From the NCBI GenBank assembly GCA_964058845.1, contig CAXKVR010000728.1:1-28600 (forward strand): DNA of 28,600 bases, in the 5' to 3' direction. The DNA comes from Carex sylvatica. Taxonomy: Eukaryota > Streptophyta > Magnoliopsida > Poales > Cyperaceae. The notes beneath the pieces were generated by a model. That model was not told where the DNA came from and searched no databases. It saw nothing but the letters and a program-made list of their open reading frames with translations. Of the stretch, positions 1 to 11,100 are shown piece by piece (within the stretch, counting starts at the first letter, position 1; the number at the start of each line of letters is the position of its first letter). Position numbers and translations under genes: made by a program.

Positions 1-1189
1 GCATATGGTTTGGCCTTAATCGCACATGCCCTACACTGGTGTCAATTGCAATCTGAGAGTTTCTAATCCTGTTCTGGTGTTGATTACTTGATCAGTCTCA
101 CAACACCCTAATTGAGTAAGTCCTGGTTGGGCACTTAGTACAATTGCATGAAGATTAATGATAAATCTTAATTATTAATATTACAAAATGGTCAAGTTCA
201 CTTGGTCTGTCCTTCCTCTAACCTTTCATAATAGCAACAATCAAGATTACTCCGCTATTAGTCATAGAATGCGATGTTCATCTGCTAAATTATATCCTAA
301 TAGGTCTCTAACTGAAGTTCGGATACAAATGGCCACCCTTTCGGTCTATTCTACTTATATCTAAGATACTGATATTATTTGGTTATTGGTTAACCCCCCA
401 ATGGTATACAAGGAGTGTACATCTCAATGTATACAAGGTCTTTTTAAGCACACAATAAGTAAGAACATAAGGAGTAAATCTTAGTAAGAATTCAGATCAT
501 AGTACAATGACAAATATAAATAAACAACTAGATTAAACTCATAAGAATTTAGGATCACATGTCTTCACCCTAGAAAATGGTTGCTTAGCCTCTCATGATG
601 GGTTCAACAATAAAAGAGACAAAAGACATTAAGAAAGAGAGCAATAGAGAGAGAGATGGAAGGTGGACACTTATGCTGCCTTTTCTCTCATGCAGCCTCC
701 ATAAGAGAAAACCCTATGCATAGCCTCCATAAGAGAAAACCCTAATTCTAAGTGCTCTCTGGTGTAAATGTGTCTCTATGGCTTCAGAGATTTGAGAGAT
801 GAGAGAGATATGTTTTCCTGGGTGTCCCGATGCTTAAATAGGCCTTGATTAGGAAGTTAGATATGTAACTGTTGTTATGGCAATTTCTGCGTGTGGATGG
901 CCGAGTCGCATGCGATTTTGGGTTAAATCGCATGGAAGGCATAACTTCCTGTGGTAGCTATTCTGGATCGCATGCAGATGAAGGCATCCGTACGGCTGAG
1001 GTTGAATGTCATAATTTCTTCATTTTATGCCTGTTTTAGCTCGAATATCATCAGAAATCTGTAATTTTCTCAGATCAAGTAAAATAACAAAAAGGAATAT
1101 GATTCTTTAGAAAATATAATTGTAACTCGATAAATGGCAATATGTTAGACTAAGTGATAGGGAAAATAATGACTTATTTCACCATTATC
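1..1189. other. Unclassified repeat-like non-coding DNA
   Basis: I see no credible gene here; every frame is closed within short distances. The region has moderate complexity and includes a short tandem duplication (694-744). The motif TCGCATG recurs around 905-970. It could be part of an LTR retrotransposon or its untranslated region, but I see neither LTR ends nor polyprotein motifs, so the assignment stays open. Confidence 0.4.
694..744. repeat. 28-bp tandem duplication
   Basis: AGCCTCCATAAGAGAAAACC followed by CTA occurs at 694 and again at 722, a 28-bp period with the second copy partial. The copies are identical over about 23 bases, so the duplication is probably recent slippage. Confidence 0.75.
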
Positions 1190-3382
1190 AAAATACAACT
1201 AGCGGTAAATAAAAGATAACCAATTGAACATGAAAGGCAACTAGTACATGATGAAAGCCAAGTAGTAGAAGATAAAATAAAACTTGAATAGGTTGAAATA
1301 CAACTAGTAGTAGACAACAACAAGAAGATAAAATATAACTTAAACAATATGAAATACAACCAGTAGTAGTTGAAAGACACTCCGTAGAACATGAATGACA
1401 ACCAGCACAAGATAAAAGACAATGAGTACAAAATAAAAAGCAACAAGAAGAAAATAAAATACAACTAGTAGTAGTTAAAAGACAAACAACACAAGATGAA
1501 AGACAACTAAAGGAAGATGAAAGACAACCAGTAGAATATTGAAGACAACTCGAAGAAGAAGAAAGACTACGAGAAGAAGATAAAAAATAACTTGTAGAAG
1601 AAGAAAAATAACTTGTAGAAGAGATAAGATAACTAGAAGAATATGAAAGACAACCAATAAAACATCAAACAAATAGAACTAGTAGAACAAAAACAAGATG
1701 AAATACAACTTGAAGAATATGAAATAAAACTAGTAGAACCTGAAAAACAACCAGTAGAACATGAAAGACGACCAATACAAGATTAAAGATAACTAGAAGA
1801 AGATGAAAAATAAATAGAAGAAGATGAAAGACAACCAGTAGACCTGAAAGACATCCAGAACAAGATAAAAGACAACAAAATACAACTTGAACAAGATGTA
1901 ATACAACAAGTAGTAAATGAAAGATAACTGGAGGGAGATTAAAATAATTAGAAGAAGATAAGAGACAACCAGTATGAAAGACAAATAATACAAGAAGAAA
2001 GACAACTTGAAGAAGATAAAATATAATTAGAAGAATATGAAATACAACCGGTAGTAGATGAAAGACAACTATTAGAATATTAAAGATAACTAGAAGAATA
2101 TGAAAGACAATCAGAAGAAGATGAAAACCAACTTGTAGAGTATGAAAAATAACTAGTAGAAGAGAAAAATAACTATTATAAGATGAAAGACAACAAGATG
2201 AAAATAAAATACAACTTGAACAATATGAAATACAACTAGTAGTAGATGAAAAACAATTAGTTCAACATGAAAGTCAACCAGTACCAGATGAAAGACAACT
2301 AGAAGAAGATGAAATACAACTAGAAGGAGATGAAAGACAACTAGTACAAGGTGAAAGATAACAAATAGAATATTAAAGACAACTAGAAGATGATGAAAAC
2401 GAACTTGTAGAAGATTAAAAAGAACTAGTAAAAGAAGAAAGATGACTAGAAGAAGAAGAATGACAACTAGTAGACATAAAATACAACCAGTACAAGATGA
2501 AAGACAACTAGAACAAGACAAAAATCAATCAAAAGTAAATGAAAGACAACTGGTAGTACATTTAAGACAGCCAGTAAAACATGAAAGTCAACTAGAAAAA
2601 GATGAAAGACAACTTGAACAATATGAATTACAACCAGTAGTAGATGAAAAACAACCAGTAGAATATTAAAGATAACTTAAATAAGATGAAGGACAACTAG
2701 AAGATACTAAAATACAGCTTGTAGAAGATGAAAAACAATGAGTACAATAGGAAAAATGACTAGAAGAAGATTAACGGCAATCTGTAAAACATGAAAAACA
2801 ACCAGTACAAAATAAATGACAAGAAGATGAAGTACAACTTGAACAAGATGAAATACAATCATTAGTAGTTGAAAGACAATCCGTAGAATATGAAAGATAA
2901 CCAGCACAAGATAAAAGACAACGAGTACAAACTAAAAGATAACAAGAAAAGATGAAAAGTAACTAGTTGAAGATGAAATACAACTAGTAGTAGTTGAAAG
3001 ACAACTAGAGAAAGATGAAATACAACCAGTAGTAGATAAAGATAACCAGTAGTAGATAAAAGACAACCAGTATAATATTGAAGACAACTAGAAAAAGAAG
3101 AAAGACAACGAGAATAAGATGAAAAACTTGTAGAAGAGGTAAGTTGACCAGATGAATATAAAAGACAATCAATAAAACATGAAAAACAACAAAAAGAAGT
3201 TGAAATATAACTTGAAGAAGATGAAATAAAACTAGTAGTAGATAAAAACAACTATTAAAATATGAAATAGAACCAATAGAATATGAATAACAATCAATAC
3301 AAGATGAAAGATAACTAGAAGAATATGAAATACAACTAAAAAAAATGAAAGATAACTAAAAGAAGATGAAAGACAACCAGTA
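1190..3382. repeat. Degenerate 21-bp minisatellite reading as a heptapeptide repeat
   Basis: About 2.2 kb consists of imperfect copies of a 21-bp unit (core GAAAGACAACTAGTAGAA plus GAT), roughly 100 units. The plus strand is very purine-rich and A-rich. In the plus frame the consensus unit translates as DERQLVE, and 2442-2669 stays open for 75 codons as variants of that heptad. Elsewhere the frame is broken, mostly by CAA to TAA changes (AGACAACT to AGATAACT), GAA to TAA, and indels that are not multiples of three (near 1666-1700, 1826-1846 and 1867-1877). The minus strand gives hydrophobic VVFHLLL-type heptads, which are a by-product. It is either a minisatellite or the corpse of a heptad-repeat exon. 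It is not coding now. Confidence 0.9.
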
Positions 3383-3405
3383 ACAAGTGATTATCATTCC
3401 AAAAT

Positions 3406-3551
3406 TAGATTTTCAAAGATATTTTAATTAAGTTTACTTTTGACAAAAAAAAATTGAGCAGAAAAATGCTAAATTAGATTTTCTTTACTTTATACTCAAA
3501 GATATTTTAATTAATGTTATTTTTGAAAAAAAATATTGAGTGGAAAAAGCT
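3406..3551. repeat. Imperfect direct duplication of about 65-80 bp
   Basis: The AT-rich block at 3406-3469 (TTAGATTTTC, AAAGATATTTTAATTAA, poly-A, ATTGAGCAGAAAAATGCT) is repeated with changes at 3472-3551 (AAAGATATTTTAATTAAT, poly-A, ATTGAGTGGAAAAAGCT). The second copy abuts the tRNA remnant. Read on the minus strand, the duplicated block is the 3' flank of the tRNA, including its T-rich trailer. Confidence 0.7.
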
Positions 3552-3558
3552 ATCTCTG

Positions 3559-3620
3559 TATCAAAGCCAAGTTTCGATCTAGGTTATGGATCCACCACGC
3601 TTCTGCTGCGCCACTCTGAT
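3559..3620 (-). pseudogene. Initiator tRNA-Met (CAT) pseudogene with a 10-nt deletion
   Basis: The minus strand reads ATCAGAGTGGCGCAGC, then AGAAGCGTGGTGG, then ATCCATAACC, then ATCGAAACTTGGCTTTGATA. This matches the plant initiator tRNA-Met almost end to end (acceptor 5' strand ATCAGAG, anticodon CAT, T-loop ATCGAAAC, acceptor 3' strand). The copy is 62 nt instead of 72. About ten bases are missing from the 3' side of the anticodon stem through the variable loop and the start of the T-stem, and the anticodon stem no longer pairs. A T5 run ten bases past the 3' end resembles a Pol III terminator. It cannot fold as a tRNA. The alternative, a tRNA-headed SINE, is possible, but no SINE body is evident. 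Confidence 0.85.
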
Positions 3621-4137
3621 TTTGTGTGATTATTTTGTTAATTAATATTTAGTTGAATTGCTAAAATTAGAGAGATATTAATTGAAATGTACTAAAAATA
3701 ATGATATATGTATGCAATTCCATACTATCATTTTATTGGAATTGGATAAAATATGAATTATATTGGATTTTGTTAACAAAAAAAAAATTAACGAGCTAAA
3801 CCTGTTAAGCAAATTGTCTCGGCCAGAAATTATCAGTGTGATTTTCAATCTTGCTATGGTGTTGAAGTGCTTAAAATTGTTATTTGATTCATTCATTGCA
3901 TGCTACATTGCTACACCAACAGGTGGACAAAATTTATAAAATGTATCAGAGAGCTAGCGAACATTGAATTCCGCACCATGTGACCGTGGCACCGTGCGAC
4001 ATTTGGGGTATGACCTGCAATCCCCTCCAATGTCAGATCATCCATCCGTCCTATGAAAAAATGGAAATCATAAAATCACCCTCCAATGACACATGACAGG
4101 GCATAGAATGTATCAGATATAATCGTTTAATATAATA
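3621..4137. other. Intergenic DNA, nothing recognised
   Basis: AT-rich non-coding sequence without long open frames, repeats or recognisable RNA genes. It ends at a candidate target duplication (CATATTC, 4138-4144) for the adjacent LINE fragment. Confidence 0.4.
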
Positions 4138-4144
4138 CATATTC

Positions 4145-4402
4145 CTTGATTCTTCCTCTTTTGACTCTTCTACTCTGATTGCCTTGATAGTTCTATGTTT
4201 TCATAACTCTAGTACCACTTTGTTATGTTTTGTTAGTTGTTTAGTTTTTACTTTTATTTTTGTAAGCTGTTGTTGCCTCTTTTGTTAGTTGTTGAAGCTG
4301 TCTCTCTATTGATGTAAGTCATGTCCTTAGTGTCGTGTTTTGTAATTAAACTTTTGTTTCGTAATAAAACCGGTGAAATACCCACTTTCTCAAAAAAAAA
4401 AT
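4145..4402 (+). mobile_element. 5'-truncated LINE 3' end (or other poly-A retrocopy)
   Basis: A T-rich 3'-UTR-like stretch ends in GTAATAAAACCGGTGAAATA, a short spacer and a run of about ten A (4392-4401). The seven bases CATATTC occur just before the block (4138-4144) and directly after the poly-A (4403-4409), as expected for target-primed insertion. There is no coding sequence, so the parent element cannot be typed. A retro-inserted mRNA 3' end is an alternative. Confidence 0.5.
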
Positions 4403-5115
4403 CATATTCAGCAGGATTAAATTGTTTACAGATTCATTCCATTAATTAGGTCGGAAAAAATATATATGATATGGTTTCATTTCATTGTTTTATACTAGTT
4501 TCTTCTTTTTGGTTTGCAAATTTTTGTTGAACAATTATTGCCAACAAATTAATTTTCAACAGTTACAAAAAGAAAATCTTCAATAACTTCACAAAGTTCA
4601 CTTTATTAAGCACAGATTTTCCAGAACTTGAGCATACTAAATTGTATAGATGCAATAACCTACGTTAATGGAAAACAGGATGTTATGGAATGGCTATTGC
4701 TCGTACTTGCATCACAAAGAAATTTCTCTAAGAACTAGTCTTGGTCTAGTAACAAAAGGCAATGCTCTCCATATGAGAGGTCATAGATGCAAAATCCAAT
4801 TGGACAATCCCTTGTTAATATTAGAATGTTAGGTGCCCAACCCTCTTCTCCAAAAAAAGAAAAAAATATATATATAACAAGAAAATTAAAGAACTCTAAG
4901 GCCAGAATGAAGGTTAAAGACTCGAGACTTGTGTAAAAATTATTTCTGGTAGATACATTACTACTGTACAGTATCTCCGCAGATTTGGAGAAATGCCTGT
5001 CTCATACTGCTTCAAAAGTGTAAAAAAAATGGAAGTCTACCTCCGCGCACTCAGATCACCTGTAGAGTATCCCAAATCTTGAGAACCAGAATTGGCAAAA
5101 TCATATCCTTCTCTC
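4403..5115. other. 3' flank / probable 3' UTR of the splicing-factor gene
   Basis: This non-coding region follows the stop codon of the minus-strand gene at 5116. Minus-strand AATAAA at 4602-4607, about 510 bases past the stop, is a candidate polyadenylation signal. A TA-rich and poly-A/T tract lies at about 4850-4877. No other gene is seen. Confidence 0.4.
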
Positions 5116-8100
5116 TTAGCCCTTCTTTCTATGCTCTCTCCCTTCTCCAGTTCTACCATGCTTCCTCAAGCTTGAATCTGAATTTTCATAGTTTTCTTCT
5201 TCAATATCATCATCTCGATGTTTCCTTCTATGGCTCCTTTTCTTACTTGTACTATGCTTCCTCCTCGACTCGGGATCTGATAAATCATCAGAGTATTTAT
5301 CCCGGCGCCTCTTGGATTCCTCTCTCCTACCATCAGTTTCTTCTTCACTGCAACTTTCTTCAGAAACATCTTTCGCTTCATTGTATGGCTGTCTCCTCTT
5401 TGATTCAGTTTTATTTTTAGTACTATCTTCTTTGTGGTATTCTCTGTGGCTTCTCTCTTTGTGCTTATGAAAATAACTTTCAAGTCTTTCATCATATGAA
5501 AAATCATCGGAGTATTTATCCCAACGCCTCTTGGATTCCTTTCTTCTACCATCAGTTTCTTCTTCACTGTAACTTTCTTCAGAAACCTCTTTCGCTTCTT
5601 TGTATCGGTATCTCTTCTTTGATTTAGTTTTATTTTTAGTACCATCTTCTTTGTGGTATTCTTTGTTGCTTCTCTCTTCGTGCTTATGAGAAGAACTTTC
5701 AAGTCTTTCATCATATGACCTCTCCCTAGTTGAATGGTGCCAGTCAGAATCACAGGTAGGTTGTTTTTCAAATCTAGAAGAATCTCTTTTTCTTTTTCTG
5801 TTTTCTCTCTCTAAATCAGAGTCATCTCTCAAAGAATCGCAATCACGGCTCTCTTTCTTGCGTCTAGAATCATATCTGGTAATTTGGTGTAAGAGGAAAA
5901 TAATTAGCATTGAAAATAGGCTTCAGTATTTTCTCCAAAATAAAATGAAAGGCGGAGTCCACATTTGATTGCTGAAATGTAAATATCAATTTGGCCCGAG
6001 AGTGTTATAGAACAAGGTGTGGTCATTTGATCGTTTAAAAACCTAAAATGGTGCATTTGCAGCCAACACAAAGACCCCACTGATCCACCCATATATGAAC
6101 CTAATCTGAACTGAAACTATGGAAAATATAATGCAGAAAAAAAGTTATCGTTTCTGAAACCAACTGATAACTCACCCACAACTCAACCAATATGACGTGA
6201 AAAAACAAAAACCTTGATACTACACATTTGCATTATAATCTGAACTAAAACCAACATACAGTTATATTCAATTCTGACTCAACTGAAGACAACACAATCT
6301 CTATTGACACAAACCCAAATAAGAGCTGAACGAATACTTGACTACTCCATCCAGCTAAAAAAAAAACAACTCTCCTCACCATTTTGTAAATTCTCTACAG
6401 TGGTTCACAATGCCATTATGTATAAACTTGCAGGTATTTAATTGACAATAATATTTTGTTAACAGACTAAAGACCAACATCTTTTTTGAAGGTATTTAAG
6501 AGACCTTACTGCCCTTAAAGTATACAAAGCTAATCGAATTTTTATAGATAGTTTAGGGCCTAAGGCATACTTTTGGTGTAGATTAAAAAAAGTAAAATAA
6601 GATGCACATCTCCAAAGAGTTGGGTTTTTTGACAACAATCTTGTTTGATGAGTGTGAGAACAGATAAATAATTCTTAACATCAAAAGATTAAAATTGTAG
6701 ATATGCTCTCCATTATTTAGATAGGCTGTGTGTCAAATTTGGTGCAATTTGAAGGCTATGATTGGTCATCAATTGAGCGATTTACAGTTCAGTTTTAGCA
6801 GCAATTTGATCAGTTTATTAAGTGATAAAGAGCACAACTATAGTTTTAGTTTTTGATTTTTGATGAATTTAAATTCTTTTGTCATTGTTGTCCAATAAAC
6901 TATTATCCCTTGCCATCTCTAATAAGCACTTGTATAGTAGTCAAATAAAGTACCCTATCTATCACTGGCACCAGGTACATGAAGCTAATTATAACTGCAA
7001 ATGGAGCTTCACAACTTCTGTTTCTTTGTTCATTTTAACTTCTACACCAGTGTTGTAAATAACGGTATGCGCTCATCAGACGAACAGGGTACCGCAATTA
7101 ATCAGGAACATTCGTGACGGTTTGGTCACCGCTAACGACTAATCGACTGATGAATCGGCTTAAAGGGATGTTTTTTACAACACTGTTCTACACAGAAAAA
7201 TCTCCGATAATGGTAAATAAAGTAGAGTGAGGCTATGGTACTATGCATAGCGCGTATTGGTCCGTACTATGGATCAATATCACCATTTTCAAAGTCCAAA
7301 CAGTCGAAATTAACCATTCAACGTGATCTCCATATGAAAATGTACTTGTAGATCAAATTTTACATTTTTTCAAATTCTTTTACTATTTTGTAGGACAGGT
7401 AGAAAATCACTTGTTCCAAAAATTATAGAACATTCAAAAGTAGTGATTTTCAACCTATCTAAAAAATAGTACAAAAATTCTAGAAAATGTAAAATTTAGT
7501 CTGCAGAACATTTTCATATGGAGATTATGTCGAATGGTTCAGATGGACTATTTGAACTTTTAAAATGAAGATATTAATCCATAGTACAGACCAATCTGCA
7601 CTATGCATAGTACCATAGCCTCACTCAATAAAGTAATAAGACAAAAGGACCTGTCACTGGTAGGTGTCCTTCTCCAGTCAGAGTTCCTCTGCCTCTCAAC
7701 ATCTCCCAGTTCAACTGCCTTGTTGTCATAATGTGATTGGTCCGAAAAGCCAAAAAGAGAGACCATCTTATTTATCCAGTACTTTGGTGGGGGTTTGTCC
7801 CAATCAGCCCATTCATAATCCCCTCCTGGATTTCTAAAACAGTGCAGAAAATTACATGCACTTCCGCGCGAGCAACTCTAGAAAGTATACAAAAAAACAA
7901 AATGAAATTAATGAGAACATACACTTAGCTTCATGTGTATGCAAGAGAAAAGATGATGCTACATTGGCTTTGAATTTTACGCTTAAAATTTTATACTCCG
8001 AAAGACAAGAAACAATTCTCAAGTTTGCAACCTAACAGGTAAAACAAAATTGAGATATAGATCGGCTGTTTGAGCTCTGAAAATAGAGATATCCATAGCA

Positions 8101-11100
8101 CGGGTCAATCCATCATATGCATATTACCATAGCCTCACTCATAAATAAATTGTACCCCTTGAAATTGTAAAAAATCATGGAAACCCCAAAGAACCACAAA
8201 AATAACACATATGCCACTATAAGCTAATAAAATGTCATCGTAGATCCTTTCATTCCTGGGCTGTCAAACTCCTTTAATACATATTGGCTAATATAAAAGG
8301 TCAAACTTAAAGAAGAACTGTAGTATCCTTGCAAATAAGTAATCACATATTGGTGAAACAGTGCCGGAAGGTGGGCATCAGTAATAAATAATCTGGTTTC
8401 TTTGCAGTATTATTCACGCTATTTGATGTCATGCAGGGCTATGCATGAGGCTTGTCAGATATGCAGGGATACACAGATTTCTATAAAAGTGGGGTAACAA
8501 TTGCAAATGTGAAATATATTGGGTATAAAAAAAAATGGCAAAATAAAATTTGCAAAAAACAACCATTATTATTTACCTTTAGTCTTGATTTCATATATTC
8601 ACCACAAATGGCAACCTTCCATCTCGTGACGCTAACAAACTCACATGTTATCTGTCAAAAGAGAGGGATAAAGGTTCACACCTTCACTTACAGAAATTAT
8701 AGTTGTTAAGAAAATAATATTTTTAAGAAATAAAACAGAAGCAATTGGTCACCTGTTTTCCTGCGAAATAACGACCATTGATGCTTGCATAAGCAAAAAC
8801 AGCTGAATCCAAGGATTTGTAATGTACATATACATTTCCACGTAGATGGTATGAGCTGTTTCGACAAACCTAACACAATTTTGATGATTACATTCTATAC
8901 ACGCCAACAAATAAATAAAATATATGTCCAACTAGAAATCTAACATTCCCACAGTTGCACTGGATTTCAGGAACTCAAAATAAATGATATAGACCTTAAA
9001 ATTAACAAGTTCCCCGAATTTCAAGAACTCAGTGTGCACGTCTTCATAAAATTCTTCATAAGAGTGTTCAACCTCTTCGTCATTGCACTGGATTTTCAAT
9101 GCCAATAAAATACATTCAGTCCAGGAGAAGTAATACTTATAATATCATATCCAATGTAATAACAAAATTTACTGTATTATTCACAACATAGATCAAAATT
9201 TCATGCATGCATTGATTAATCAAAAGTAGGATTACTTCACTTTCTCCTATAGTACAAAAGATAGCATCACCTGTAGATTTGATAGTCATGCAAAATCTTC
9301 ACAAAAGCAATGTCTCAGCAAATTTTAAATAGAGGAGAACTATTCAGCGTCAAGGAGAATCATGTACAATGTAAAATTATGAATGACAAACGTTTTTCCT
9401 TAAGACTATATCTCTCTATGTATTGAAGTTAAAACCAAGGGCTACAACAAGTAAATTGCTAAATATGCTAATATACAAAAGAATCACAACAGGATACAGA
9501 AGCCTAGAATTATTTGAACTCCTCCTTCAAAACAATGCAATTGGCCAATTTAGACGGATCTATTACCAACAACATTAAAGACAACATATGCTAGTACACA
9601 CAAGAATCAAAGGATCAGTCATAGAGGGTGTTTGTTAATTTAATCAAAGGATTATCAAAAGAACCATCTAATTTGTGGGGAAGTTAAACAGCCAGTATTC
9701 TTCCTCAATCAATTAGAAAACCAAGAAACTGTGTAAAATGACAGTTCTGGATCAGAACTGCCACCAGTAAAAAAATGAATGTTAGTTCAACAATTGATAA
9801 AGATGTAAAGGGTGTTTCAAAAGCTTAGGATACACAAATGTGGCCAGAGGAGAGCATCAATTTAACAAACCTCAAGCCCCTCATCTAGCTCCCAAGCAAG
9901 GCCTGGGCCCACATACATGTTCTTCATTAGTAAGGTGCATGACTTCTCAGGGTAAAAGTGGGCCCGGTTGCACCTCAGCCCAAAACGACACACCCCTGTT
10001 TTCAAATGGAAAGGGCAATGCGCTTTGTCCTGCAAAAGCACAAAACAAAAATCAAGAGAATAATCTTGTGAGAGCAAACCCTCGGCCAAAGTAGCGGGTA
10101 TTTTGGACATGACACCCAACAATTACTGTACTTGTAACTAGCACCAGAAACTTTTTACATTACATCCAGTGACATAAACAATCAATGGTTGAAATTTCTG
10201 ATTGCAAGGTATGGACACTGACAATACTAGGCGTCAGTGCAGTAAGCCCTTGATCGGTGTAACTAAAAAGCAGGATTTTCTATTTCATATGACTTACAAC
10301 AGCGTGTTTGAATTGACATGTTTAGACTAGGGGCAGTTTGGTCCCTTTTTTACTTCTCTTGTTCTACTAATGCACTACAGCCAAAGAGGTTCTCCGGTTC
10401 TAGATATAAAGAAAAGAAATACAGAAATAAAACCTGCTCAGTTCCGAAATTGGGTGTTTCTTGTGCCATTTTGTTTAGCAACTCCTGTGCAGGAACTGTT
10501 GCAACACTACTATGGGAAGAGAAAGATTCTGACTGGGGAGGAAGTGGGTTTGAAGTTGGTCTCTCTGCATCCTGAAAAATTAATTTGATTGATCGTTGAT
10601 AAATATAATTAGTAGGAATTCAAAGGGAAAACATTAACAAGAAACATGAACACAAGTTGTCAAGAACTAAACCTCTTTCGTTGGTCCCTTTTGAACATTT
10701 GCTTTTGGTACTTTAATTGTTTTTTTCTTGACAATAATCTCATTGCCCTTCCATATTATCTCAGCAGGGCCCGTTTCGACATACTCCCATTCACCATCGT
10801 CTCCATCTGATTTGTTCAAGTTTTCCTCTTTATCCTACATATCATAAATTGAAACACAAAATTAGTGTGGTTTTCTAATTTCTGGTTCTAATATACACGA
10901 ATGATACACAATTCCCTCAGTTCTGGTTCCAACATACAAAATTGGCACCATATATGTGGATTCAGCTTCATAACGTATTTTCGAAAAACTGAAGAAAATA
11001 AGAAAAACAAAAAATGTGATATTGATATCTACCTTCTCATCCTTATTGATCTCTAGCAGCTTTCTTTGCCTCTCCGCTTCTTCCTCCTCCTTTTTCTTAG

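Noticed and set aside
2153..2521. Minus-strand hydrophobic ORF (VVFHLLL repeats) resembling a membrane protein
   Set aside because: It is the complement of the 21-bp repeat; such frames appear wherever the array lacks a stop by chance and carry no conserved domain.
2442..2669. Plus-strand 75-codon ORF of DERQLEQ heptads as a real small gene
   Set aside because: It is only the longest surviving open stretch of the array; neighbouring units contain stops and non-triplet indels, and there is no promoter or splice context.
3559..3620. Primer-binding site of an LTR retrotransposon
   Set aside because: Similarity covers the whole tRNA rather than only its 3' end, and no LTR lies next to it.
5166..5771. 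Alternative minus-strand ORF (201 aa, Lys-rich) overlapping the C3H5 tail
   Set aside because: It is a frame shadow of the duplicated charged exon; the true frame joins exon 8 in phase.
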